From: Cyclobacterium sp.
GTDB taxonomy: Bacteria > Bacteroidota > Bacteroidia > Cytophagales > Cyclobacteriaceae
DNA length: 64,000 bases
NCBI RefSeq assembly: GCF_014762705.1
Contig: NZ_JABURL010000051.1
Coordinates: 1-64,000, forward strand
Reading direction: 5' to 3'
Shown in pieces: positions 17,724-25,625 of this stretch (its first letter is position 1; each line of letters opens with the position of its first letter). Under the pieces are notes generated by a model. The model worked only from the letters and a program-made list of their open reading frames with translations, ran no database searches and had not been told where the DNA came from. Made by a program: the position numbers and the translations under genes.

Positions 17724-17962
17724 AATTAACTGAAACGATCCCAAAATTTACCTTTAAGAATTAATTTTGATAGGGGAAATCGAGCCCGTCTCAGACATGA
17801 GGCAGAACGTCCCATATTGGGATGCTGATTAACCATCCGAGATTCCCTGCTGGCCGAAAGGCTGGCATGTGATCTTAAAAATCAAAATAAAAACGCATAA
17901 AATGGAAAATACAATATGGCCCTCTTTTAACAGAGAGTTCAGCATGTCTAAAGAAAAATAAA

Positions 17963-18574
17963 TCAATTGATTTCAGCGAAAAATGCCTCCAAATCCAACT
18001 CAAATCCTGGGATAGCCGAGGATATTGCGGTATCCCCTAAAGTCATCAGGCGAGTTGGCTGATAGTGGCCCTGAATCAACCGGTATATCAGGAGGGTCTG
18101 TCCTTCGGGATCCATCAACCAATATTCTTTTACTCCGGATGTTTCATAAACCTCGTACTTATTTTGGAGTTCCAGCTGTTTGTTGCCTGGTGAAAGGACT
18201 TCCACCACCAGGTCAGGGGCACCGATGCAACCCCTGTCGTCCAGCTTTTCCATATCACATACCACACAGATATCCGGCTGTACAACCGTGAAAATTTTAT
18301 CGTCTTTTTTTGAATTTACCGGAAGCCGGACATCAAAGGGAGCAATATAGGCCTGGCATTTTTTACCTTTCAAAAACAGATGAAATTCCGTATAAAGGGT
18401 TCCAGCCAAACTTTGATGAATTCTCTTTGGAGCTGCGGCGGCTTTTTTGAATACTTTTCCTTTGATCAGTTCGACCATCTCCTCCATATCCCAGGTCAGG
18501 TAATCCGCATAGGTATAGTTCCCGTAGCTCAAATCGGGTTCTTTCAGCAGAGATTTGCTAACCTTTTTTTCCAT
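17963..18574 (-). CDS. Uma2 family (DUF820) endonuclease-like protein
   Basis: A 203-residue protein with the PD-(D/E)xK-like core of the Uma2/DUF820 family: AYIAPFDVRLP, VVQPDICVVCD, GAPDLVVEVLSPGN, then KYEVYETSGVKEYWLMDPE. These proteins are abundant in cyanobacteria and Bacteroidota, and their role is unclear. It has its own AT-rich leader and sits between permease 2 and the second RHH/PIN pair. Catalytic acids look intact. I see no sign of truncation. Confidence 0.88.
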   Translation of the reverse strand: MEKKVSKSLLKEPDLSYGNYTYADYLTWDMEEMVELIKGKVFKKAAAAPKRIHQSLAGTLYTEFHLFLKGKKCQAYIAPFDVRLPVNSKKDDKIFTVVQPDICVVCDMEKLDDRGCIGAPDLVVEVLSPGNKQLELQNKYEVYETSGVKEYWLMDPEGQTLLIYRLIQGHYQPTRLMTLGDTAISSAIPGFELDLEAFFAEIN

Positions 18575-18792
18575 ACCTAAATATAATTAATTGAATATTA
18601 ACATGAAAGATGATGCAAAATAATACGAATTCTTCTTAACCCTCAACCAGTAAGCTGTTACTATCACATTCAGGTTCCCTGATCACTCCACCTGCCCCGA
18701 ACAAGATTCAATTTTGGAACTTTAAACTCCGGAATTTCAACAGCTACACAAAAATACGTATATTTACATTTACACGTACATATCTATTTACT

Positions 18793-19044
18793 ATGAAAAC
18801 GAAATTGACTTTAACCGTAAACAAAAGCATCATAGATGCAGCAAAAAGGAGAGCCAAAAGTCGAGGGATTTCCCTTTCCCGGATGTTTGAGGAGATTTTT
18901 GAAGAAGAGGGATCCTACGAAATAAAGACTGAGCAACAAAGGGCAGCAGAGCGATTGCTTCAACTGCTTGAAAATTCCGGCAGTATACCAACGAAAGATG
19001 ATAAAGCATTAATTAAATCGCATGTTAAAAGGAAGTTTGCCTAA
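18793..19044 (+). CDS. DUF6364-type RHH antitoxin
   Basis: An 83-residue protein with an RHH-like N-terminus (MKTKLTLTVNKSIIDAAKRR, then GISLSRMFEEIFEE) and a C-terminal half that should wrap the toxin. The next gene, a PIN-domain protein, starts 23 nt before this gene ends. Upstream (18751-18785) the sequence is AT-rich with palindromic words around tacgta and acgtac, possible operator half-sites. It differs from the first antitoxin in length and family, so the two pairs are not recent duplicates. Confidence 0.85.
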   Translation: MKTKLTLTVNKSIIDAAKRRAKSRGISLSRMFEEIFEEEGSYEIKTEQQRAAERLLQLLENSGSIPTKDDKALIKSHVKRKFA

Positions 19045-19456
19045 TGTATTTCTGGATACGGATGTGGCTTTTGATATTATTTCAAAAAGAGTTCCCCATT
19101 TCGCAGATGCAGCTAAACTGCTTGAATTGGCAGCTAAAGATCAACTGGCACTTCAAATTGCTGAAAGTAGTGTAGCAAACCTTATTTATCTGTCATATGA
19201 CATATATAAATTACAGAAAGCGTCTTCAAGACTATTGCATTTTATGGGTGCCTGTAATATAGTTATTGCCGGTAAACCTGTTTTGATGGAAGCTTTGGCA
19301 TCTCAATTCAAGGACAAAGAAGATGCACTTCAATATTATACGGCACTTCATTCTGGTTCGGATTATTTCATCACCAGAAATACCAAAGACTATATGTTTT
19401 CTTCGCCTTCACTTCCTGTATTTCATCCAAGAGATTTTTTGACCCAAATTTATTGA
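19022..19456 (+). CDS. PIN-domain toxin (VapC-like)
   Basis: A 144-residue PIN protein: NVFLDTDVAFDIISKR with the first Asp pair, ESSVANLIYLSYDIY with Glu, KDKEDALQYYTAL with the central acids, and SDYFITRNTKDY at the C-terminal metal site. The fold and length fit the PIN proteins paired with DUF6364 antitoxins. It overlaps its antitoxin by 23 nt, so translation is probably coupled. It ends 78 nt from the convergent permease 3 gene. Confidence 0.88.
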   Translation: MLKGSLPNVFLDTDVAFDIISKRVPHFADAAKLLELAAKDQLALQIAESSVANLIYLSYDIYKLQKASSRLLHFMGACNIVIAGKPVLMEALASQFKDKEDALQYYTALHSGSDYFITRNTKDYMFSSPSLPVFHPRDFLTQIY

Positions 19457-19534
19457 TATAAAATTTTTTTGTCTCTCTTCACTCCGTTCGGACTGACTCA
19501 ACCCTGACTACGTCAGGTTTTCGTCCTAATGTAC

Positions 19535-21979
19535 CTACTCGGTGCGTAAGGACTCAACAGGATTTTTAAGGGCGGCTTTCAGGGTTTGTGAGCTTACGAT
19601 GAGGACTGCGATCAGCAAGGTAATCACTGCTGCCCCGGCAAATATCCACCAGTCCAATTCAATTCTGTAAGCAAAGTTTTCCAACCAGCGGTTCATGCCA
19701 TACCAGGCAATTGGACTGGCTATGGCAAATGCGATCAGTACCAATTTCACGAAATCCTTGCTGAAAAGGGTCAGGATACCTGTGACATTCGCCCCCATCA
19801 CCTTGCGAATACCAATTTCCTTGGTACGTTGCTGTATGGATACGGATATCATTCCAAGCAGCCCCAGGCTGGAAAGCAGAATACTCAGTCCGCCAAATAC
19901 CAGGCTCAGGGTCAAAGCCTTCCGGTCATCTTTGTACAAGCGGTCAAATTCTTCATCGAGGAAAGTATATCTGAAAGGATGCTCCGGGGTAAATTCCTTC
20001 CAAACTTTTTTGGCGTGATCCAGGGCTTGAGGTGCTGCACCTGCATTTACCTTCACCAAATAAGAGGAGGCCCCATATGGATCAAGGGAAAAAACAATGG
20101 GATCGATTTGTTCATGAAGACTCTTGTGATGATAGTCTTTGACTATCCCAATTATTCTTCCGGTTTCTTCCGACCCTGTTCGGTATGATATAGTAGAAAA
20201 TGAAGTACCCACAACAGGTTCCTGAAGCCCAAAAATTTTAACAGCTGTTTCATTAATGATAAGATTGTTGAGGTCTACGGTATTTTCCGCTTCAAACCAG
20301 CGACCCGAAACCAGGGTCAGGTTTGCCAATGCAGCATAATCTTCATCCGCCCAGATAATAACGGCATCAGTTGGTTCTGTTGGTTTGGGATAGCCTGACC
20401 AGGAAATCTCAACAGGCTGATTCCTTTTGTCATCCAGGATGGAAGTACCATTTACCTGGGAAACAGTCTGGATGGCACTATTTGCCAGCAACCGGGCTTT
20501 AATGCTATTGACCCGGCTCCTGTGGCGTTCCTTTGCCTCAACGTCACCAAACCCGAACCCCAAAGGCAAGGGCACATGTAACCTGAATACCTGTTCCTTT
20601 TGGTAATGATCGGTTTGCTGCTGAATGAATGTAAATTGATGGTGGACCGTAACGATTCCAATGAGCATTACTATGGTAAAAATAAGTTGGCCGGTTACCA
20701 GCCCCTTTCGGAAATGCTGCCGGCTTATCCCTGTCAAAACCTGGTTTTTTAACAAACCTATAGGCTTCAATGTAGCTAGTACCATTGCGGGATAGAGGCT
20801 GGTCATGATAAAAACCAATGCAACCACCCCAAAAATTAACAACAATACATGATGGTCCATCAGGTTGAGCACAAGGTTTCTTTCTACAAATGCATTGAAT
20901 TCAGGAAGCAACAAGGAAACCAGTAACAAGGTAAGCCCTGAAGCCATGGTGATGGAAAGAAAGGTTTCCACCATTGCCTGGATAAATAGGTGCTGTTTAG
21001 AGGCACCCACTGTTTTCCGTATCCCGATTTCCTTTATCCGGCTACCAATCCTTGCAATGGACAGGTTGACAAAATTGACACTGGCTACCGCAAGCAGTAA
21101 AACGGCAAGAATAGAAAAAACCCAAAGATTGAGGGTGTTTCCATGGGGAATGATTTGATCCAGAAGCCCTTTTTCAAAATGTAAATCTTTCAGTGCCACC
21201 AATTTTGTTCGCCTGGGAGAATCTGCCATCCATGGTGGCCTATTACTGGCTATGATTTCCGCTATTTTTTTCTCCGCTTCCTCAAGTGATGCGCCCGGGT
21301 GTAACTTTAAAATCAAAATTTGTGAAAATATGCCCCATGATGCTGTGTTTTCAATACCCCCCTTGGTTTCTTTATAAATGGAATTTGAAACAAGGACGTC
21401 CTGCTGGAAAGAGGAATTGGCGGGAATGTCCTCGATAATTGCAGCAATGGTATAGGGTATAGAATCGATGTATAGGGTTTGTTGTAAGGGGGGCAGGTCT
21501 CCAAAATATTGGGCGGATTTGGACCTGGTAAGGATAACCGTACGGGGATGATTGAAAAAATAATCCAGGCTTCCCTGGTAGACCTTATAGTCGAACATGT
21601 CTATCCAGTCCCTGCCAACGATCAGCCCATTCGACTCTTTAAAGGATTGCCCATTAATTTCTATAACTTTTCTGCTCAGGTCGGTGCCCGCAGTTGTTAT
21701 TTGTTCTATTTCAGGAATAGTTTGCTGAATGGCCTCGTAAATAGGGTAAGATGAAAAGCCATTAAATGTGTATTCCGACTTGATGGTGTCAATATCTGCC
21801 CGCAAATATATACGGTCGGTATCGGGATGATAAGTATCAAAGCGCAGCTCATTTTGGCTCCAGAGAAGAATCAGTACAGCAGCGGCCATGGCTGCAGACA
21901 GCCCTCCTATATGGATGAGAGAACTTATTTTGGTTTGCCAGAGGTAGCGAAAGGCGATTTTAAAGTAGTTTTCTAACAT
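19535..21979 (-). CDS. ABC transporter permease, MacB/FtsX fused type (paralog 3)
   Basis: 814 residues starting MLENYFKIAFRYLWQTK. It has the same domain order as the others, with FtsX motifs SRIKEIGIRKTVGASKQHL and QQRTKEIGIRKVMGANVTG, and the tail NPVESLRTE. No operator of the shared type is found in the 146 nt before it, so it is probably transcribed together with permease 4, which lies upstream on the same strand. The gap between the two is CT-rich and AT-rich on the plus strand and holds nothing else I recognise. Confidence 0.93.
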   Translation of the reverse strand: MLENYFKIAFRYLWQTKISSLIHIGGLSAAMAAAVLILLWSQNELRFDTYHPDTDRIYLRADIDTIKSEYTFNGFSSYPIYEAIQQTIPEIEQITTAGTDLSRKVIEINGQSFKESNGLIVGRDWIDMFDYKVYQGSLDYFFNHPRTVILTRSKSAQYFGDLPPLQQTLYIDSIPYTIAAIIEDIPANSSFQQDVLVSNSIYKETKGGIENTASWGIFSQILILKLHPGASLEEAEKKIAEIIASNRPPWMADSPRRTKLVALKDLHFEKGLLDQIIPHGNTLNLWVFSILAVLLLAVASVNFVNLSIARIGSRIKEIGIRKTVGASKQHLFIQAMVETFLSITMASGLTLLLVSLLLPEFNAFVERNLVLNLMDHHVLLLIFGVVALVFIMTSLYPAMVLATLKPIGLLKNQVLTGISRQHFRKGLVTGQLIFTIVMLIGIVTVHHQFTFIQQQTDHYQKEQVFRLHVPLPLGFGFGDVEAKERHRSRVNSIKARLLANSAIQTVSQVNGTSILDDKRNQPVEISWSGYPKPTEPTDAVIIWADEDYAALANLTLVSGRWFEAENTVDLNNLIINETAVKIFGLQEPVVGTSFSTISYRTGSEETGRIIGIVKDYHHKSLHEQIDPIVFSLDPYGASSYLVKVNAGAAPQALDHAKKVWKEFTPEHPFRYTFLDEEFDRLYKDDRKALTLSLVFGGLSILLSSLGLLGMISVSIQQRTKEIGIRKVMGANVTGILTLFSKDFVKLVLIAFAIASPIAWYGMNRWLENFAYRIELDWWIFAGAAVITLLIAVLIVSSQTLKAALKNPVESLRTE

Positions 21980-22125
21980 GCTAATAGTAGTTATGATTGT
22001 TGACTAACTCAGGCATTAATTTTCAGTTGCACCCATCTCTCCATTATCCATCACCATATCTCCAACTCACCCGATCTCTGATCTCTCATTCTCCAATCCT
22101 AAATCAGAACTCATAAATCATCCAA

Positions 22126-24486
22126 CTACTCACTTTTCAGCGTCTCAGCTGGATTGGCCAGTCCTGCTTTGATCGCCTGGGCGCTTACTGTCAATAAGGC
22201 AATCAAAAGTGTCAAGCCACCGGTCCATAAAAACAAGGACCAATCAATGGTAGTCCTGTAAGCAAATGTCTCCAGCCAGTCGCTCATAAAATACCAGGTA
22301 AGCGGGATGCCTATGATCACGGAGATTAGCACCAGTTTGGTGAATTCAGAAGAGATCAACGCCACCACACTGCCAATTGATGCACCCATTACTTTCCTAA
22401 CAGAGATTTCCTTTTTTCGCCGGTCTGCTATATAGGTTGCCAATCCAAAAAGCCCCATACAGGATATTATCCCGGCCAGGCCTGTAAACAAGGATGTCAG
22501 CCTGGCGGTACGCTCCTGGGATATGAATTTGCGGGCATGCTCCTGATCTACAAATCGGTATTCAAAAGGGGAATCGGGATTGAATTTATTGAAAATGGTC
22601 TCTACACTGGCAAGCGAATTCAAATAATCAGCTGCTTCTTCAAAACGAATATGGATGAAATTCAGGTCGCGTTTGGGCCCCATTACCATGATCGGAGATA
22701 CTTCATCAAAGGGAGATTCCACAATAAAATCCTTTACTACGCCCACAATGGTAAAGAAATAGGCATCATCCTTGACCACCTGACCTATGGGGTCCTCAAA
22801 CCCCATCACCTCAACCGCTTTTTCATTGACGATTGCCGAAAGGCTATCACTGGCATAGGAATAAATATCAATATCCCTTCCCGCGATCAATTCCATTCCG
22901 GCTGTTTTCACCAGGTTTGCATCTGTTCCCATGCGACTGATATTTGGCTTGTATTCCGGGTCTTTGCCTTGCCATTCCATTCCATCTGTGTCGCTGTAAA
23001 TATTGGTTAAGGGAGAAAAGGTATAGCTGACCTCGGCTACCTCCGGAAGGGCCAGCAATTCAAGACGAAGTGCCGCTTTATTCTTTCTTATACTTTGGGT
23101 TACCGGATGAAAAATCAGATTCTCCTTATCCAATCCCAAATCTCTGTTCTGGACAAACCTCATCTGATCCTGCACAATCCACACACAGGATATCAGGGTG
23201 ACCACAACGGCAAACTGAAAAACTACCAAAACCTCGCGAGCATTCCATCCAAAGTTACTCCTTGTTTTCATTTGGGATTTAAAAACTGCTGTGGGATGGT
23301 AAGCACTTAACAAAAATGCCGGATAGCTACCTGCCAGTACCCCTGTCACGAAAATATAAAAGGCAGAAATCCCCCAAAAGTAGGGTTGGGTAAATGGGTT
23401 GGGCAATTCCTGGCCCACCAAACCCTTAAACCAGGGAAAAGAAAGGGATACAATGGTGATGGCCAGCAAATAAGCGGTGAATGCAATGAATACAGATTCG
23501 GCAAGAAATTGGCCAATTAACATGCCTTTGCCTGCACCGGAGATCTTCCGGATCCCCACTTCTTTGGACCGTTGGTCACTTTGGGCGGTACTCAGATTCA
23601 CAAAGTTAATCGCTGCAAGTACCAATACAATGATGGAGACGATGCCAAACATCCGGATCATTTCGATTTTTCCCCCTACAGACTTTCCATTTTCGAATTT
23701 GGAATAAAGGTGAAGATCACGAATAGGAAAAAGAAAATCAGAAATGTCTTCCAGGTCGGAGTTGCTGGCAGTGAAGTCCGCAAACTTCTGATTGAATGAA
23801 GCGGGATCAGCATGCTCATTTAATAAGGCAAAGGTCCGGTAGGAATTATTGCCCCAATAATCATCTGCCCAGCCCATGGCTTCCAGCTTCTTGAAAGGTA
23901 AAAAAACAGTAAATGGGAAATCGGTATTTTCCGGCAAATCCCTGATTACAGCTTTTACTTCAAAATCCAGTTGCTTGGCTACCGAGACTCTTTGGCCTAA
24001 AGCTGTATCCTCCCCAAAGAGCTTTCTGGCCACCGAGGCTGTCAAAACGATATTTCCCGGTTCGGCCAAAGCAGCGACCGGATCTCCTTCAAGTGTTTCG
24101 AAACTAAATATTTTAAAAAAACCGGGATCAGTAAATGTGGCTTCTTCGTAAAAATTATTTTCACCCACAGTTAAGAGTTGCTGGTCCCATTCTGTGATCC
24201 TGGCTACTTCTTCCACCTCGGGAAACTGCGCTTTCATGGCTGGGGCATAGGGAGCTGGTGTATAGTCCCAGGTTGATACCTGGCCTTGCATGGTTGCATT
24301 TCTCCAGACAGCATATATCCGATTGGAATTTTCATGAAAGCGGTCGACAGACATCTCAAACTGCACCCAGATAAGTATGAGAATAGAAGCGGCCATGCCG
24401 ATCCCCAGTCCGGCAATGTTTATAAATGCATATCGCTTACTTCTGCTGATGTTTCTCCAGGCGATTTTAAAATAATTTTTCCACAT
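22126..24486 (-). CDS. ABC transporter permease, MacB/FtsX fused type (paralog 4)
   Basis: 786 residues, opening MWKNYFKIAWRNISRSKRY and ending NPAETLKSE, slightly shorter than its paralogs. FtsX motifs are QRSKEVGIRKISGAGKGML and DRRKKEISVRKVMGASIGS. It is the first gene of a likely two-permease operon with paralog 3. An operator and -24/-12 promoter lies at 24569-24669. The gene in front, on the same strand, is a TetR regulator whose stop is 289 nt away, so a separate promoter is expected. Confidence 0.93.
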   Translation of the reverse strand: MWKNYFKIAWRNISRSKRYAFINIAGLGIGMAASILILIWVQFEMSVDRFHENSNRIYAVWRNATMQGQVSTWDYTPAPYAPAMKAQFPEVEEVARITEWDQQLLTVGENNFYEEATFTDPGFFKIFSFETLEGDPVAALAEPGNIVLTASVARKLFGEDTALGQRVSVAKQLDFEVKAVIRDLPENTDFPFTVFLPFKKLEAMGWADDYWGNNSYRTFALLNEHADPASFNQKFADFTASNSDLEDISDFLFPIRDLHLYSKFENGKSVGGKIEMIRMFGIVSIIVLVLAAINFVNLSTAQSDQRSKEVGIRKISGAGKGMLIGQFLAESVFIAFTAYLLAITIVSLSFPWFKGLVGQELPNPFTQPYFWGISAFYIFVTGVLAGSYPAFLLSAYHPTAVFKSQMKTRSNFGWNAREVLVVFQFAVVVTLISCVWIVQDQMRFVQNRDLGLDKENLIFHPVTQSIRKNKAALRLELLALPEVAEVSYTFSPLTNIYSDTDGMEWQGKDPEYKPNISRMGTDANLVKTAGMELIAGRDIDIYSYASDSLSAIVNEKAVEVMGFEDPIGQVVKDDAYFFTIVGVVKDFIVESPFDEVSPIMVMGPKRDLNFIHIRFEEAADYLNSLASVETIFNKFNPDSPFEYRFVDQEHARKFISQERTARLTSLFTGLAGIISCMGLFGLATYIADRRKKEISVRKVMGASIGSVVALISSEFTKLVLISVIIGIPLTWYFMSDWLETFAYRTTIDWSLFLWTGGLTLLIALLTVSAQAIKAGLANPAETLKSE

Positions 24487-24568
24487 GATGCCTAATGTTA
24501 ATGCTTTAGTCCCCTAAATAAAACTCCATTTCAGGTCAATTTACGGTTTTATTTCAGAGCTAACTTGT

Positions 24569-24669
24569 TCCACTTCCATGCCAGTCCAAAACCCTGCATT
24601 TTTGCTGAAAATGTAATGTTGCCATTCATTCACGAAAGTAATTCGAACAAAAATGTGCGCAAGCGGACA
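24569..24669 (-). promoter_or_regulatory. Site C: activator site and -24/-12 promoter of permeases 4 and 3
   Basis: On the minus strand, the operator (24669-24644) reads TGTCCG-cttg-CGCACA-tttt-TGTTCG. After 60 bp comes TGGCAT-ggaag-TGGAA from 24583. The leader to the permease start is about 75 nt. Confidence 0.75.
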
Positions 24670-24774
24670 AGAATTCCTGACTCTTTCCGGAAAGCACCAA
24701 TCATCACCGCTGTTTTTCGGGATTTTTGATCATTCAATAAATCTGAAGAAGGTTTATAAGAATGTTTCTTTGCA

Positions 24775-25416
24775 CTACACCTTTGAACCATCCACCAGCT
24801 CCTGGTATAAAAGTTGTCCTTTTTCCGTCATATAAGGAAAAAGCAATTTCCAGATATTGTCCGACATGCCGCTGCTGTTTTTTTTAGATTTGGCATTGGA
24901 AAGCAATTCCTCCTGTGAAAGCCAGAAGGTAATAATGATCCTGATGGACAAAAGCAGTTGTTCGATGTGATCTTCCGTGCTTTTGATAAAATAGCCATCT
25001 TCAATAGCCCGTTTAAACAGGTCTGACATTTGTTGTTTCCGGATCCTTAGGGTGTTTTTCAGGAGTCGGTTGATTTTTGGGTAGGAACGGGAAATTTCCA
25101 ATACATCCAGGTTAAAAAACCGGAATTTATATTGAAAGGATTCCAAATGAAGCAGCAGCCGGTGGATTTGATCAAAACTCCCTGTAGCAGGATCAGCGGC
25201 CTTGTAGGAATCGGACATTTCGGCCCTCATTTGCTTGTATATGGCCAGCAAAAGTACTTCCTTGTTTTTAAAATGGTAGTCAAGGTTGCCATAACTTATA
25301 CCCATCTCTTTGGCAATATGCCTGCTGGTAATGCTTTGAACCCCATCTTTATTGAAAAGGTCTACGGCAGTATCCATGATTCGCTGCTTGGTATTTGTTT
25401 TGCTCTTTTTTGTCAT
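24775..25416 (-). CDS. TetR/AcrR family transcriptional regulator
   Basis: A 213-residue protein with an N-terminal TetR helix-turn-helix (TKQRIMDTAVDLFNKDG, then ITSRHIAKEMGISYGNLDYHF) and an all-helical C-terminal ligand or dimer domain with a hydrophobic helix near LLLSIRIIITFWLSQEEL. Members usually repress a neighbouring transporter. The closest candidates are the permeases downstream on the same strand, but their promoters look sigma-54 dependent, so the regulator's target may lie elsewhere. No clear palindrome is seen next to its own start. Confidence 0.9.
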   Translation of the reverse strand: MTKKSKTNTKQRIMDTAVDLFNKDGVQSITSRHIAKEMGISYGNLDYHFKNKEVLLLAIYKQMRAEMSDSYKAADPATGSFDQIHRLLLHLESFQYKFRFFNLDVLEISRSYPKINRLLKNTLRIRKQQMSDLFKRAIEDGYFIKSTEDHIEQLLLSIRIIITFWLSQEELLSNAKSKKNSSGMSDNIWKLLFPYMTEKGQLLYQELVDGSKV

Positions 25417-25524
25417 TTTAACTGCTAAACCGGTGTAGGGTTAACCTTGAGGACAAAAGTAAAAAAACTCAAGTACTTACACTAAATTTTACGGTTCTTA
25501 CTTTCCCGCATAAGGATAAAAGTA

Positions 25525-25544
25525 GCTCCTTCACCTGAAGGAGC
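25525..25544 (-). terminator. Hairpin, possible terminator of the fucose-glycan locus
   Basis: GCTCCTTCA and TGAAGGAGC form a 9-bp inverted repeat about 80 nt after the stop of the GH95-type gene. On the minus strand it is followed by the T-rich tacttttat. On the plus strand it is followed by aatatttttatttt, so it could work in either direction. The T-run is imperfect. Confidence 0.45.
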
Positions 25545-25625
25545 AATATTTTTATTTTCAATCTGAAGGGTGCAAAGGACCCTTTTTCCTTCCAGAACCC
25601 TTTACACCTTTGCTTCCTTTTGGCA

